Origin: Paenibacillus alkalitolerans | GTDB lineage: Bacteria > Bacillota > Bacilli > Paenibacillales > YIM-B00363 | Assembly: GCF_016482785.1 (NCBI RefSeq) | Contig: NZ_JAEMXM010000011.1 | Span: 1-64,000 of the forward strand | Direction: 5' to 3' | DNA length: 64,000 nucleotides | Notes under the pieces: model-generated | Told to the model about the DNA's origin: nothing | The model's input: only the letters and a program-made list of their open reading frames with translations | Database searches by the model: none | Shown here: positions 15,932-25,504 of the stretch, piece by piece | Position numbering within the stretch: the stretch's first letter is position 1 | Layout: each line of letters begins with the position of its first letter | Position numbers and translations under genes: made by a program

Positions 15932-15986
15932 AAGTGCGCCGTTTCGACTCTAGTTATGGAGTGGGGCGGCGCTTGTTCATTTTTTG
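15932..15986 (+). terminator. Probable terminator after the unknown gene
   Basis: GCGCCG (15936) pairs with CGGCGC (15967), with an inner ACTC/GAGT pairing, followed by the T-rich TTGTTCATTTTTT. Confidence 0.5.
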
Positions 15987-15997
15987 GAGGCGGTTAG

Positions 15998-16026
15998 TTG
16001 GAACTCCGGGCGCATTCGTGTAAAAT
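15998..16026 (+). promoter_or_regulatory. Probable sigma-A promoter of gndA
   Basis: TTGGAA, 17-base spacer, TAAAAT, 54 bases before the gndA start. Confidence 0.6.
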
Positions 16027-16080
16027 GAATGAAGTGCGGTGCGTTGGTATGAACATTTTTTATACAAAGGATGATCTTCA

Positions 16081-17487
16081 ATGGCAAAGCAGCAAATCGG
16101 GGTTGTCGGACTTGCCGTTATGGGCAAAAATTTGGCCCTCAACATGGAAAGCAAGGGCTTTTCCGTTTCGGTGTACAACCGTTCTCCGGAGAAGACGAAG
16201 GAATTAATGGAAGAAGCGCAAGGCAAAAACATGGCGGGCGCATATAGCGTTGAGGAGTTTGTTGAATCTCTCGAGCGTCCCCGGAAAATAATGATCATGG
16301 TGAAGGCGGGCGAACCGACCGACAAGACGATCGAGCAGCTTCTGCCCCACTTGGAAGAAGGGGACATCATCATCGACGGCGGCAACGCTTATTTCCCGGA
16401 TACGCAGCGCCGCGAGAAGGAACTGGCCGCAAGAGGCATTCGGTTTATCGGAACGGGCGTGTCCGGCGGAGAAGAAGGGGCGTTGAAAGGTCCCGCCATC
16501 ATGCCGGGAGGGCCGAAGGAAGGTTACGAGCTGGTAGGGCCGATTTTCGAAGCGATTTCCGCGCACGTCAACGGAGAGCCGTGCTGTACATATATCGGCC
16601 CGGGCGGCGCAGGCCATTATGTGAAGATGGTTCATAACGGCATCGAATACGGCGACATGCAGCTCATTTGCGAAGCGTACCATCTGCTGAAAGACGCCTT
16701 AGGACTGCGCGCTGACGAACTGCACTCTATTTTTGCGGAATGGAACCGGGGCGAGCTCGACAGCTATCTTATCGAAATTACTGCGGATATTTTCCTGAAG
16801 AACGATCCGGACACAGGCAAGCCGATGGTGGATGTAATTAAAGATACGGCAGGACAAAAGGGTACCGGCAAATGGACAAGCTCCAGCGCGTTGGACCTTG
16901 GAGTGCCGCTGTCGATCATTACGGAATCCGTATTCGCGCGGTTTATTTCGTCGATGAAGGAAGAGCGCGTGCAAGCGAGCAAGTTGCTCAAGGGGCCGGA
17001 GTCGAAGCCGCTGGACATGAATCGAGCCGAATTTGTGGAGCAGGTGCGCCGCGCGCTTTATGCAAGCAAGATTTGTTCCTATGCGCAAGGCTTCGCCCAA
17101 ATGCGGGCCGCATCAGAACACTACGGGTGGAACTTGAAATACGGTGAAATCGCGAAAATTTTCCGCGGAGGCTGCATCATTCGGGCGCGTTTCCTGCAAA
17201 ATATTACGGACGCCTACGAACGTAACCCCGGGCTTACGAACTTGCTTCTTGACTCATACTTCCGGAACGCGGTGGAAAATTATCAAGAGGCATGGAGGAA
17301 CGTCGTTTCCGCAGCCGTGCAGCGGGGCATTCCGGTTCCGTCTTTCGCATCGGCCTTGGCGTATTACGACTCGTACCGTACGGAGCGTCTTCCGGCCAAC
17401 CTGCTGCAGGCGCAGCGCGATTATTTCGGAGCGCATACGTTCGAACGCGTCGACAAAGAAGGCACGTTCCACTTCAATTGGATGTGA
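16081..17487 (+). CDS. gndA: 6-phosphogluconate dehydrogenase (decarboxylating)
   Basis: A 468-residue enzyme of the oxidative pentose phosphate pathway: 6-phosphogluconate + NADP+ to ribulose 5-phosphate + CO2 + NADPH. The NADP-binding fold has [17 protein letters not shown] at residues 6-22 with NRSP after beta-2, where Arg favours NADP. The catalytic segment is [20 protein letters not shown], with Lys in [14 protein letters not shown]. The C-terminal IRGGCIIRA-like segment appears as [12 protein letters not shown]. Length equals Bacillus GndA. ATG 16081, with its own promoter and terminator. Cytosolic. Confidence 0.96.
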   Translation: MAKQQIGVVGLAVMGKNLALNMESKGFSVSVYNRSPEKTKELMEEAQGKNMAGAYSVEEFVESLERPRKIMIMVKAGEPTDKTIEQLLPHLEEGDIIIDGGNAYFPDTQRREKELAARGIRFIGTGVSGGEEGALKGPAIMPGGPKEGYELVGPIFEAISAHVNGEPCCTYIGPGGAGHYVKMVHNGIEYGDMQLICEAYHLLKDALGLRADELHSIFAEWNRGELDSYLIEITADIFLKNDPDTGKPMVDVIKDTAGQKGTGKWTSSSALDLGVPLSIITESVFARFISSMKEERVQASKLLKGPESKPLDMNRAEFVEQVRRALYASKICSYAQGFAQMRAASEHYGWNLKYGEIAKIFRGGCIIRARFLQNITDAYERNPGLTNLLLDSYFRNAVENYQEAWRNVVSAAVQRGIPVPSFASALAYYDSYRTERLPANLLQAQRDYFGAHTFERVDKEGTFHFNWM

Positions 17488-17499
17488 TCCGCATACTCC

Positions 17500-17528
17500 C
17501 TTATCCAGCTTCTGGATAAGGTTTTTTT
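17500..17528 (+). terminator. Intrinsic terminator of gndA
   Basis: CTTATCCAG/CTGGATAAG stem with a CTT loop, followed by G and seven T residues. Confidence 0.9.
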
Positions 17529-17541
17529 CTTTTACTTCATA

Positions 17542-17571
17542 TTGTTCGGCTCTGAATGGCTGTGTTATGAT
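17542..17571 (+). promoter_or_regulatory. Probable extended -10 promoter of aroK
   Basis: TTGTTC, 18-base spacer, then TGTTATGAT, an extended -10 (TG-n-TATGAT), 41 bases before the aroK start. Confidence 0.5.
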
Positions 17572-17612
17572 GGGGAGAAAAAAAAGGGTGCCGGAAAAAG
17601 GAAGCGTTGCGA

Positions 17613-18122
17613 TTGGTCACAAACATCATATTGGTCGGATTTATGGGAACGGGTAAATCAACGGTCGGGCAAGCGCTCTCGGAGCGGTTAGGATGGAAAT
17701 TTGTCGATACGGACCGGCTTGTTGAGGAGAGGGAGAAACGTTCTATCGCTGAAATATTTGCTCGAGACGGAGAAGGTTATTTTAGGGATGCGGAGACTGC
17801 GGCAATACGGGAAGCGGCGGGCGGACACAAGCAAATTATTTCAACCGGAGGAGGCGCCGTCCTTCGGGAAGAGAACCGGAGACTGCTGCAGGAATGCGGG
17901 TTTGTCGTGGCATTGAAAGCACCGGCCGAAACCATTATCGAAAGGCTGCGCAAGGACACCGGCCGACCGCTGCTTAAAGGCGATAAAGAACGGGAAGTAA
18001 GGCGGTTGATGGAGAATCGGAAAACCGCCTACGACTTTGCCGACGTATCGATCGATACGTCGGTATGGAACGTTCGCCATGCGGTGGAACGCATTATCGC
18101 GGCGTCGAAAATCGGTATATAA
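17613..18122 (+). CDS. aroK: Shikimate kinase
   Basis: A 169-residue P-loop kinase that phosphorylates shikimate at the 3-hydroxyl in the chorismate pathway. Walker A is LVGFMGTGKSTVGQAL; the shikimate-binding DTDRLVEE lies at about residues 32-39; GGGAVL and a lid arginine in RPLLKG are present. Start taken at TTG 17613, eight bases after AAGGAAG; an in-frame TTG at 17607 is too close to that site. aroA lies 1.2 kb downstream on the same strand, but a minus-strand rhodanese gene intervenes. Confidence 0.92.
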   Translation: MVTNIILVGFMGTGKSTVGQALSERLGWKFVDTDRLVEEREKRSIAEIFARDGEGYFRDAETAAIREAAGGHKQIISTGGGAVLREENRRLLQECGFVVALKAPAETIIERLRKDTGRPLLKGDKEREVRRLMENRKTAYDFADVSIDTSVWNVRHAVERIIAASKIGI

Positions 18123-18130
18123 AGTTTTAC

Positions 18131-18433
18131 TTATAGCTTTTCCCAGGCAAGCATTCCGCCCGTCATATTTACAATGTTCGAATACCCGAGCGATTCTAAA
18201 AATCCATATGCTTTGCCGCTTCGATTGCCGCTGCGGCAAACCAATACGACTTCGCCTTCGCGCGGAATTTCGCCGTATCGCTCGGGCAATTCGCCGAGGA
18301 CGACGTGTTTCGCTCCCGGAATCATTCCAGCCGCCACTTCTTCATCTTCGCGAACGTCGACGATGATCAGCGGGTCGCCTCGCTGCAGCCGTTCTTTGAC
18401 GTCGGATGGTTGGATCGTGCGCATTTCGCTCAT
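18131..18433 (-). CDS. Single-domain rhodanese-like protein
   Basis: A 100-residue rhodanese domain. The sulfur-carrying Cys is in the active-site loop VCRSGNRSGKA (residues ~65-75), and DVREDEEVAAGMIPGAKHV is the CH2A-type signature. Such proteins transfer sulfane sulfur or act in thiol redox chemistry. ATG 18433, with no operon partner on its strand. It sits 8 bases from the convergent aroK stop. Cytosolic. Confidence 0.88.
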   Translation of the reverse strand: MSEMRTIQPSDVKERLQRGDPLIIVDVREDEEVAAGMIPGAKHVVLGELPERYGEIPREGEVVLVCRSGNRSGKAYGFLESLGYSNIVNMTGGMLAWEKL

Positions 18434-18517
18434 TGGATTCGCCCTTTCAGCCGATTTGTTCCTAATTATCTTACGCCGTCATTTCAACGGTTGTCAAACA
18501 TTGGAGGGGTGAGCCCG

Positions 18518-18898
18518 ATGCTTTGGTTCGCCGTCGCTTTGGGCGGCGCATTAGGCGCTTTGGCCCGGTGGAGTATCGCTTTGATTTTTCCGCCTTCTCC
18601 CGGTTTTATCACCGGTACGCTTGTATGCAATTTAGCCGGTTCCTATGCGCTCGGCCGGCTGCAGCGGAAGGCCGCCGGCGGGCGGTGGCCGGCATGGGCC
18701 GTTCATGGCATCGGAACAGGCATGTTGGGCGCATTTACGACGATGTCCGCATTCGGATGGGAAACGTGGACGCTGCTGTATGACCGGCGATGGGCAGAAG
18801 CTATCGTTTACGTTGTCGCAAGCGGAACGTTGGGCCCTCTGGCGGCGCATCTCGGCTTGAGTAAGCCCGGGACATCCCGTGAAAGCGAGGTGCGATGA
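18518..18898 (+). CDS. crcB: Fluoride channel FluC/CrcB, subunit 1
   Basis: A 126-residue, four-helix membrane protein of the CrcB/Fluc family that exports fluoride passively. Signatures: GGALGALARWSIAL in helix 1, GTLVCNLAGSYALG in helix 2 (the conserved Asn), and GTGMLGAFTTMSAFGWET in helix 3 with the conserved Phe/Thr/Ser track. ATG 18518 follows GGAGGGG. It overlaps the next crcB gene by four bases (ATGA), so the pair is translationally coupled and probably forms a heterodimer. I found no fluoride riboswitch in the 84-base gap upstream. Confidence 0.9.
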   Translation: MLWFAVALGGALGALARWSIALIFPPSPGFITGTLVCNLAGSYALGRLQRKAAGGRWPAWAVHGIGTGMLGAFTTMSAFGWETWTLLYDRRWAEAIVYVVASGTLGPLAAHLGLSKPGTSRESEVR

Positions 18899-19281
18899 TG
18901 CAGCATTCGAATGTGACATGGATCGGCCCTTTTCTTGTAGCTCTGGGCGGTGCCGTTGGAGCGGTACTTCGATGGACCGCCTTGCGGTGCGGCAAACGGT
19001 ATTGGCCGGAAAAACCGGTTCCGACGTTTCTGCTGAACTGTATCGGATCGCTGGCGCTCGGTTTTTTGTCGGCGGCCGGAGGACAAGACCCGCTGATGAT
19101 TTTGGCGTTGGGAACCGGATTGCTGGGCGGATTTACAACTTTCTCGACGTTCGCAGTCGAATCCGTAATATTGAGCCGAAGCCGGCCGGGAGTCGCCGGC
19201 GGGATACTGTACGTCAGTTGTACATTAATCGCATCGGCGGTGCTGGCCGGGACCGGATGGTTATTGGGCAGATTTTTTTAG
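18895..19281 (+). CDS. crcB: Fluoride channel FluC/CrcB, subunit 2
   Basis: A 128-residue second CrcB/Fluc protein, overlapping the first. It has GGAVGAVLRWTAL, PTFLLNCIGSLALGF and GTGLLGGFTTFSTFAVES, matching helices 1-3 of the family. Start at ATG 18895 or ATG 18898; GAGG at 18887 fits the second better. Paired, divergent subunits are typical of Bacillota, where both are needed for an antiparallel heterodimer. aroA follows 19 bases later with its own ribosome site. Confidence 0.9.
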   Translation: MMQHSNVTWIGPFLVALGGAVGAVLRWTALRCGKRYWPEKPVPTFLLNCIGSLALGFLSAAGGQDPLMILALGTGLLGGFTTFSTFAVESVILSRSRPGVAGGILYVSCTLIASAVLAGTGWLLGRFF

Positions 19282-19300
19282 ATCAGGAGGAGCCGTATTT

Positions 19301-20590
19301 ATGGATGCCATTGTAAAACCTACACGAGCGCTTCGGGGTGAAATCCAAGCGTTGTCTTCGAAAAATTACACGACCCGTTATATGCTTGTCGCCGCTTTGG
19401 CGGAAGGAACGAGCACGATCCGATACCCGGCCCGCAGCGAAGACAGCGATGCGATGAGGCGCTGCATTCAAGACTTGGGCGCGGTGCTTAAGGAAGACGA
19501 TGAGACGATGGAAATTACCGGCTTCGGCCGTAACCCGCGCAATCCGGGGCAGCTTAACGTAGGAAACGCGGGCGCCGTTCTTCGTTTCTTGCTGTCCGTC
19601 GCAGCCTTCTTGCCGAAAGTGACTTTCGTCAACGCATATCCTGATTCCTTGGGCAAAAGGCCGCACGACGACTTGATCGCGGCACTCGAATCGATGAATG
19701 TGAAAATCGATCATAACAACGGCAGATTGCCGATCACCGTATACGGCGGAAATCCGCAAGGAGGCGATATCCGTGTTTCAGGCAGCGTCTCTTCTCAATA
19801 TTTGAGCTCTTTGTTGTTTATGACCCCTTTATTGAAAGAAGACAGCGAAATTACGGTGCTGCATGATTTAAAGTCGAAGATTGTCGTCGGCCAAACATTG
19901 GAAGTGCTTAGGGATGCAGGCATCGAGATCGAAGCAAGCGATGATTTGATGAGGTTCCGTATTCCCGGCAACCAACAATACCGCATCCGCGAATACGTCG
20001 TGCAGGGAGATTATCCGGGCTCGGCGGCCATACTTGCCGCGGCTGCGGTCACCGAATCCGACGTTGCGGTTCACCGGTTGTTGGAACACAGCAAACAAGG
20101 CGAAAGACAAGCGGTGGACGTGTTGAGGAGGATGGGAGCGCCATTAACGCATGAGAACGGTATCGTTCACGTCAAAGGCAACGGCAAGCTTCAAGCCGGC
20201 GCGTTCGACGGTGACGAATTTACGGATGCGGTTCTCGCCTGCGTGGCTGCCGCCGTTTTTGCGGAGGGCACATCAAGATTTTATAATGTGGAGAACTTAA
20301 GATATAAAGAATGCGACCGGATTACGGATTACCTTGCCGAGCTTAAGAAGGCGGGAGCGGATGTCGAGGAAACGCGCAGCGAAATCATCGTTCGCGGTAA
20401 ACCGGAAGGAGTGCGCGGAGGAGCCGCGATCGACGCGCATTACGATCATCGCGTCATCATGGCGTTGACGATCGTCGGGCTGCGTTCGCAAGACGGTTTA
20501 ATTATACGGGACGCCCATCATGTGGCGAAGTCGTATCCGCAATTTTTCGATCATCTTCGCGCGCTCGGCGCGAATGTAACTTTAGAGTAA
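19301..20590 (+). CDS. aroA: 3-phosphoshikimate 1-carboxyvinyltransferase (EPSP synthase)
   Basis: A 429-residue enzyme that joins PEP and shikimate 3-phosphate in chorismate synthesis. The N-terminal SSKNYTTRYMLVAALAEGTS binds S3P/PEP; LNVGNAGAVLRFLLSVAAF corresponds to the NxGTxxR region, with the usual Thr replaced by Ala, as in class II (glyphosate-tolerant) enzymes. Later motifs are SSQYLSSLL, the catalytic-type YRIREYVVQGDYPGSA, NLRYKECDRI and DHRVIMAL. ATG 19301 after AGGAGGAG. Probably co-transcribed with the crcB pair and the CoA-binding gene. The class assignment is inference from one segment. Confidence 0.93.
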   Translation: MDAIVKPTRALRGEIQALSSKNYTTRYMLVAALAEGTSTIRYPARSEDSDAMRRCIQDLGAVLKEDDETMEITGFGRNPRNPGQLNVGNAGAVLRFLLSVAAFLPKVTFVNAYPDSLGKRPHDDLIAALESMNVKIDHNNGRLPITVYGGNPQGGDIRVSGSVSSQYLSSLLFMTPLLKEDSEITVLHDLKSKIVVGQTLEVLRDAGIEIEASDDLMRFRIPGNQQYRIREYVVQGDYPGSAAILAAAAVTESDVAVHRLLEHSKQGERQAVDVLRRMGAPLTHENGIVHVKGNGKLQAGAFDGDEFTDAVLACVAAAVFAEGTSRFYNVENLRYKECDRITDYLAELKKAGADVEETRSEIIVRGKPEGVRGGAAIDAHYDHRVIMALTIVGLRSQDGLIIRDAHHVAKSYPQFFDHLRALGANVTLE

Positions 20591-20617
20591 AGCGATATAA
20601 ATCTAGGAGGAGAGGCA

Positions 20618-21040
20618 ATGGCGCACGAAAATCCGTCCCGCGACCAAATTAAGCAACTTCTTGAGAATGCGGGCAATATTGCGGTTGTCGGTCTGTCCGA
20701 CAATCCGGACAAAACGTCCCATCAAGTCGCTCAAGCGATGCAAGCGCGAGGATACCGGATTATTCCGGTTAATCCGAACGCAGATACGATCCTCGGGGAG
20801 AAAAGCTATTCCAGCTTAACCGATATTCCCGAGCCCGTCGATATCGTCAATGTGTTCCGCCGTCCGGAGCATACGCCGCCGATCGCGGAGGAAGCCGTCG
20901 GCATCGGGGCGAAGACGCTCTGGCTGCAGCTCGGCATTGTGAATGAAGAGGCGGCGGACATTGCAAAAAAAGGCGGTCTGACCGTCATCATGGACCGCTG
21001 CATTAAGGTGGAAGACGCCGTACTGCGGCCGAAACGATAA
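20618..21040 (+). CDS. CoA-binding domain protein (YccU-like)
   Basis: A 140-residue Rossmann-fold CoA-binding protein. It has IAVVGLSDNPDKTSHQVAQA (CoA-binding loop) at about residues 19-38, RIIPVNPNADTILGEKSY, and the C-terminal VIMDRCIKVE. Function unknown; homologues resemble the alpha subunit of succinyl-CoA synthetase without its catalytic His loop. ATG 20618 after AGGAGGAG; last gene of the aroA run. Confidence 0.87.
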   Translation: MAHENPSRDQIKQLLENAGNIAVVGLSDNPDKTSHQVAQAMQARGYRIIPVNPNADTILGEKSYSSLTDIPEPVDIVNVFRRPEHTPPIAEEAVGIGAKTLWLQLGIVNEEAADIAKKGGLTVIMDRCIKVEDAVLRPKR

Positions 21041-21169
21041 AAGCAAATCGAAACCAAGCATCTTCCGTTCATAAATTGTTTTCACTCTAGACAAAATAAA
21101 TGTGGCTTCATTTTAGCCCGCATCCGGGCGGAACATGAAGACAACTTTTATTCTAGAGGAGGAAACAGA

Positions 21170-21718
21170 GTGCCCAATCAATTCCAGCCTTCTTTCGGCC
21201 AGCCGGTTCAGTCGCAATACCGCGGTCTGCAGAAGACGTTCCAACCGAGCGGTACCGTTCAGTCGTTCTACAACACTCAGCGCGGAAGCAACCCGCAGCC
21301 GCAGAGCTATCACGGGCCAGGCTATGTAGGAAACCAACCTGACCATGACGTGGCTAAGCGCGCCGACAGCACTCGCCCGAGCAATTTCTCGACGGGTCGT
21401 GCGCAAAGATCAGCCGCGTTCGCCGGAGCTCAAGGCGTGAGCACGTTTGGCAACGTCCAAGGCGCGTTCAGCGGCGCAGGCGCTTCCATCAGCCAACAAC
21501 GGGCAGGCGCATTCCAGTCGCGGGCGCCTCAAGCTCGTCCTAGCGCGTTCGCGGCGGGACGAGCTCAAGGTACTACTGGCGCGTTCAGTGGCGTCCAAGG
21601 CGCAGGAGCCTACGGCGGTGTTCAAGCCGGAGGCGTTCAGCCTGGCACCAATTTCGTTCCAGCCAACCAATTTACGAACCAATTTGCGGGACAATCTCAA
21701 CAATTCCGCAACTTCTAA
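21170..21718 (+). CDS. Low-complexity Gln/Gly/Ala/Phe-rich protein
   Basis: A 182-residue protein without signal peptide, membrane helix or recognised domain. Composition is dominated by Q, G, A, S, F and R, with almost no acidic or Lys residues. Degenerate repeats of the GRAQ..AFSG.QGAG type recur (GRAQRSAAFAGAQG, GAFSGAGASIS, GRAQGTTGAFSGVQGAGAYG). GTG start seven bases after GAGGAGG. Own terminator. The pattern recalls structural, coat-like or phase-separating proteins; a spore-surface role is a guess. The strong ribosome site and clean ORF argue it is real. Confidence 0.72.
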   Translation: MPNQFQPSFGQPVQSQYRGLQKTFQPSGTVQSFYNTQRGSNPQPQSYHGPGYVGNQPDHDVAKRADSTRPSNFSTGRAQRSAAFAGAQGVSTFGNVQGAFSGAGASISQQRAGAFQSRAPQARPSAFAAGRAQGTTGAFSGVQGAGAYGGVQAGGVQPGTNFVPANQFTNQFAGQSQQFRNF

Positions 21719-21743
21719 ATCAAGGTTGGGGGAACAGACATGA

Positions 21744-21777
21744 ATGGCGGACAATTCGTCCGCCATTTTTTCTTTTG
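21744..21777 (+). terminator. Intrinsic terminator of the low-complexity gene
   Basis: A perfect 10-bp stem AATGGCGGAC/GTCCGCCATT, AATTC loop, then TTTTCTTTT. Confidence 0.88.
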
Positions 21778-21804
21778 ACAATACATGCCCGGCGATTTAC
21801 CATT
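21776..21804 (+). promoter_or_regulatory. Possible promoter of the PTS operon
   Basis: A consensus TTGACA, 17-base spacer, then TACCAT (4 of 6 matches), 26 bases before the EIICBA start. It begins directly inside the T-tract of the preceding terminator. No antiterminator target hairpin is visible. Confidence 0.45.
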
Positions 21805-21829
21805 ATCGTTGTGGAAAGGGGGGCGGAGC

Positions 21830-23716
21830 ATGAACTGGATGGGACTGCTGCAGCAGTTCGGACGATCGTTAATGATGCCTATGATCGCATTGCCGGCTGC
21901 CGCAATACTTATTCGACTCGGTTCCTTCGACTGGGAAGCGCTCGGGTGGGCGCAAACGGGACAGATGCTGACGTTTGCGGGCATGACCGTATTTATATAT
22001 CTTCCTTATATATTTGCTGTTGGCGTTGCGCTCGGCTTGACCGAGAGCGCCGGGATCGCGGGTATGTCCGCGCTTGTCGGATATTTCGTGTACGATCGCG
22101 TCACTCAATTTTTTATCCCTCAAGGTTTCCAACTGGGAGTTACAAGCGGCATTGTAATCGGGTTGATGGCGGCCTTGTTGTACCATCGGGTGAAAGCCGT
22201 CCGATTCCCGGAATATATTCAATTTTTTGGCGGACCGCGATCCGTTTTATTATTTATGAGCTTTGCGTCGGTTTTATTTTCATTCATCATCGTCCAAGCC
22301 GGTCCGTACGTCCAAGCCGGCCTCGGCGAATTAAGCAGCATCGTGCTCGGTATGGGCGGTTTCGGGGCGTTTTTGTACGGCATGTTTCACCGGCTCCTTG
22401 TGCCCTCCGGCTTGCACTATATACTCAACAATATGGTCTGGTTCCAGACGGGTTCGTACGAGAGATTGGACGGCACGATCGTCACCGGCGATTTGCCGCG
22501 ATTTTTTGCGGGAGATCCGACGGCAGGGGTATTTATGGCGGGATTGTACCCGACGATGATGTTTGCTCTTCCGGCGATCGCTTTCGCTATTATTCACGAA
22601 GCGCGCGAAGATTTGAAGCCGAAGGTCCGGGCAACGTTTCTTACCGCCGCTCTTTCCTCTTTCCTAACGGGGGTGACGGAGCCGATCGAATTTGCGTTTT
22701 TGTTCGTGGCACCTTATCTTTTCATCGTTCATGCGGTTTTATCGGGGATATCTATGTGGATTACGTATGAGCTTGACATTCATCACGGCTTCGCGTTTTC
22801 CGCTGGAGCCATCGATTATGTGATAAACGGACATTTGGCGACAAACGGTTGGATGCTGCTACCGCTAGGCGTTATTTACGGCACTGTGTATTATGTATTG
22901 TTTCGTTGGGCGATCCGAAAGTTTCGCATCCCGACGCCCGGAAGGGAAGAAGGCTCCGCGCTTGACGATTGGGCGGGTGACATTCCTTACCGCGCACCGC
23001 TCATTCTTGAGGCGCTCGGAGGGAAAGAGAACATCGTTCAGATCGAAGCGTGCATCACCAGATTAAGGCTCACGCTCGTGAACGATCGCGCGCTGGATTC
23101 GGCCGCTTTAAGGCATCTTGGAGCGGCGGGCGTCATCACGCTCGGCGGCGGGAACGTTCAGGTCGTGTTCGGCACGTTCTCCGAATTGATCCGTGAAGAA
23201 ATTATGAAGGTCATCCGGAAAGACCCACGGGGTGTGTCGTTCAGTTCACCGGTCGCAGGCCGCATGATTCCGCTCGAGGATGTGCCGGACCCCGTATTTG
23301 CGGGGAAAATCGTCGGCAACGGCGTTGCGTTCATTCCCGAACGCGGAGAGCTGGCGGCTCCGGTCGGCGGGAAGGTGATGCATGTTTATCCGGCGATGCA
23401 CGCGCTCGGTATCGTTACGGAAGACGGACTCGAAGTGCTGCTTCACATCGGAATCGATTCGTCGCAAATGCCGGGGAACGCATTCCATGCGCATGTGAAA
23501 GAGAATGACATAGTGAAGCAGGGTCAACTGTTGGTTACTTTCGACATCGGAAAAGTGCGGAAGCACGCAAAATCGCTTGCAACGCCGATGATCGTCACGA
23601 ATCCGAACCGCGTGAAATCGTGGAGCTTCGCTCCTTGGGGAGCGGTGCGCAAAGGACAAGCTTCGGTAATGTCGGTAACGTTGAAGGAGGATGAACAGCA
23701 TGTCCAGCGCTCGTAA
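21830..23716 (+). CDS. PTS EIICBA transporter, glucose/N-acetylglucosamine family
   Basis: A 628-residue fused phosphotransferase permease. EIIC spans residues ~1-365 with about ten hydrophobic segments and the GVTEPIEF signature at 281-288. EIIB covers ~390-465 with the phosphorylated Cys408 in [16 protein letters not shown] covers ~470-620 with phospho-His539 in [11 protein letters not shown]. The EIIC-EIIB-EIIA order matches NagE- and PtsG-type proteins; VFAPIDG-like EIIA entry residues appear as FSSPVAG. It brings in and phosphorylates a hexose, with GlcNAc or glucose the best guesses. ATG 21830 after GGGGGGCGGAG. Overlaps ptsI by 17 bases. Confidence 0.9.
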   Translation: MNWMGLLQQFGRSLMMPMIALPAAAILIRLGSFDWEALGWAQTGQMLTFAGMTVFIYLPYIFAVGVALGLTESAGIAGMSALVGYFVYDRVTQFFIPQGFQLGVTSGIVIGLMAALLYHRVKAVRFPEYIQFFGGPRSVLLFMSFASVLFSFIIVQAGPYVQAGLGELSSIVLGMGGFGAFLYGMFHRLLVPSGLHYILNNMVWFQTGSYERLDGTIVTGDLPRFFAGDPTAGVFMAGLYPTMMFALPAIAFAIIHEAREDLKPKVRATFLTAALSSFLTGVTEPIEFAFLFVAPYLFIVHAVLSGISMWITYELDIHHGFAFSAGAIDYVINGHLATNGWMLLPLGVIYGTVYYVLFRWAIRKFRIPTPGREEGSALDDWAGDIPYRAPLILEALGGKENIVQIEACITRLRLTLVNDRALDSAALRHLGAAGVITLGGGNVQVVFGTFSELIREEIMKVIRKDPRGVSFSSPVAGRMIPLEDVPDPVFAGKIVGNGVAFIPERGELAAPVGGKVMHVYPAMHALGIVTEDGLEVLLHIGIDSSQMPGNAFHAHVKENDIVKQGQLLVTFDIGKVRKHAKSLATPMIVTNPNRVKSWSFAPWGAVRKGQASVMSVTLKEDEQHVQRS

Positions 23717-25451
23717 GGTGACCGGGATCGGCGCTTCGGCCGGCATCGCCATAGGGAAAGCATTCGTATTGCCGAATTGGGAGTGGGATTTGCCGGAACA
23801 TCGAATCGACGTGGAGGATCTCGCTGCCGAATTCGAACGGTTATATGAGGGGATCAGGCATTCCAAACAAGAAATTAAGCAAATTAAGCAGGAGATCTCA
23901 GGATATATCGGAGAATCCGAATCCACCATCTTCGACGCGCATCTGGCGATTTTGGACGATCCGGTGTTCATGAACGAGATCCAGGGCATCATCCAGCGAC
24001 AATATAAAGCTGCGGAAGTTGCCGTTAAAGAAGTGACCGACAAATTCGTCAACATGTTCGATTTGCTTGACGACCAGTATATGAAAGAGCGCGCTCTTGA
24101 TATAAAGGACGTCGGAAACCGGCTGTTGAAGCATTTGATCGGTTCTCCGGACGTCAAGCTTCCAACGGATAACCGCCCGTTCATCCTCGTTGCGAAAGAG
24201 GTTTCGCCTTCGCAGCTCGCGCATTTGAACCCGGCGAACGTGCTCGGAATCGTCATGATGGCGGGAGGAAGCACTTCCCATGCGGCCATCATGGCAAGGG
24301 CGATGAATATCCCTCTTGTCAGCGGGCTTGAAGGAAAATTGGTTGAAGCGGTGGAAACCGGGGATTTACTGATTATTGACGGCAAAGCCGGCGATGTTTA
24401 CGTCAATCCTGACGAAGATATGATCGCCCGATACTCAAGCCTGCGCGAAAAGCAGATCGAAGCTCAGGCGCGGCTGCAAACATTGGCGGATATACCGGCG
24501 GTCACTACGGACGGTGTTCGTACAAATCTGTTCGTAAATATCGCGTCTCTTAAAGAATTGGAGAGCGCGCTTGCCGGCGGCGCGGAAGGGGTCGGTTTGT
24601 TCCGGACGGAGTTCATTTACATGGACAGGGAAACATATCCGACCGAGGAAGAGCAATTCCTCATTTACCGGCAAGCGGCGCAGATGCTTGACGGTAATCC
24701 GTTGACGATTCGTACGCTCGATGTCGGAGGCGACAAAAATTTGGATTACCTGGAGCTTCCGGAGGAAGAAAACCCCGTTCTCGGTTTGCGCTCAATCCGA
24801 ATTTCGCTTGAGCAGCCGGAACCGTTCAAGACGCAGCTGAGAGCGATCTTGCGGGCAAGCGCATTCGGAACGGTGCGGGTCATGTTTCCGATGATATCCT
24901 CGGTGGAGCAATTTGCCGCGGCAAAGAGCGTGCTCGCGCAAGCAAAGGATGAGCTACGTGCGGCCGGGCATTCGTTTGACGAAAACATTCGCGTCGGGAT
25001 GATGGTGGAGGTGCCGGCTGCCGCGGTGATCGCCGATATTTTGGCCGAAGAGGTCGATTTTTTCAGTATCGGAACAAACGATTTGATTCAATACGTGCTT
25101 GCGGCAGACCGGATGAACGAACATATCGCGCATCTGTACGAGCCGTTTCACCCGGCGGTAATTCGAATGCTCGAGCAAATCGTCAGCTGCGCGCAGCGGG
25201 CGGGCATCTCGGTTTCAGTCTGCGGAGAGATGGCCGGGGACCCGCTTGCATTGCCGATTTGGCTCGGATTGGGCGTGCGCGATTTGAGCATGGCGGGCGC
25301 TTTGATGCTTCCGTTAAAGAGCCGGATTATGCTGGCTTCTCACGCGCATTGCGTAAAACTGCTGCACACGATCATGAAGCTTCGATCATCGGACGCCATC
25401 CGCGATTCTCTTTCCGCATACGATCGTTCTCTTGACGAAAGATCGACATGA
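23700..25451 (+). CDS. ptsI: PTS enzyme I (phosphoenolpyruvate-protein phosphotransferase)
   Basis: A 583-residue EI that takes phosphate from PEP onto His194 ([12 protein letters not shown]) and passes it to HPr. The PEP-binding C-terminal barrel has [33 protein letters not shown] and the Cys in [10 protein letters not shown]. Start at ATG 23700, nine bases after GGAGG; the ATG at 23691 abuts the site. It is coupled to the EIICBA gene by a 17-base overlap. No ptsH lies next to it, unlike the usual ptsHI pair. Confidence 0.94.
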   Translation: MSSARKVTGIGASAGIAIGKAFVLPNWEWDLPEHRIDVEDLAAEFERLYEGIRHSKQEIKQIKQEISGYIGESESTIFDAHLAILDDPVFMNEIQGIIQRQYKAAEVAVKEVTDKFVNMFDLLDDQYMKERALDIKDVGNRLLKHLIGSPDVKLPTDNRPFILVAKEVSPSQLAHLNPANVLGIVMMAGGSTSHAAIMARAMNIPLVSGLEGKLVEAVETGDLLIIDGKAGDVYVNPDEDMIARYSSLREKQIEAQARLQTLADIPAVTTDGVRTNLFVNIASLKELESALAGGAEGVGLFRTEFIYMDRETYPTEEEQFLIYRQAAQMLDGNPLTIRTLDVGGDKNLDYLELPEEENPVLGLRSIRISLEQPEPFKTQLRAILRASAFGTVRVMFPMISSVEQFAAAKSVLAQAKDELRAAGHSFDENIRVGMMVEVPAAAVIADILAEEVDFFSIGTNDLIQYVLAADRMNEHIAHLYEPFHPAVIRMLEQIVSCAQRAGISVSVCGEMAGDPLALPIWLGLGVRDLSMAGALMLPLKSRIMLASHAHCVKLLHTIMKLRSSDAIRDSLSAYDRSLDERST

Positions 25452-25504
25452 AACGGTTTCTCCGATACACTATTATTGCAGATTAAGAAAGGAGGCGGCA
25501 TTCA

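Noticed and set aside
18434-18517. Fluoride riboswitch before crcB
   Set aside because: The 84-base gap lacks the conserved crcB-motif pairing and core.
21775-22770. 331-codon plus-strand ORF
   Set aside because: Arg-rich, out-of-frame shadow of the EIICBA gene with no motif.
23246-24385. Long minus-strand ORF (379 codons)
   Set aside because: It is the shadow of the EIICBA and ptsI genes, whose motifs and ribosome sites are clear on the plus strand.
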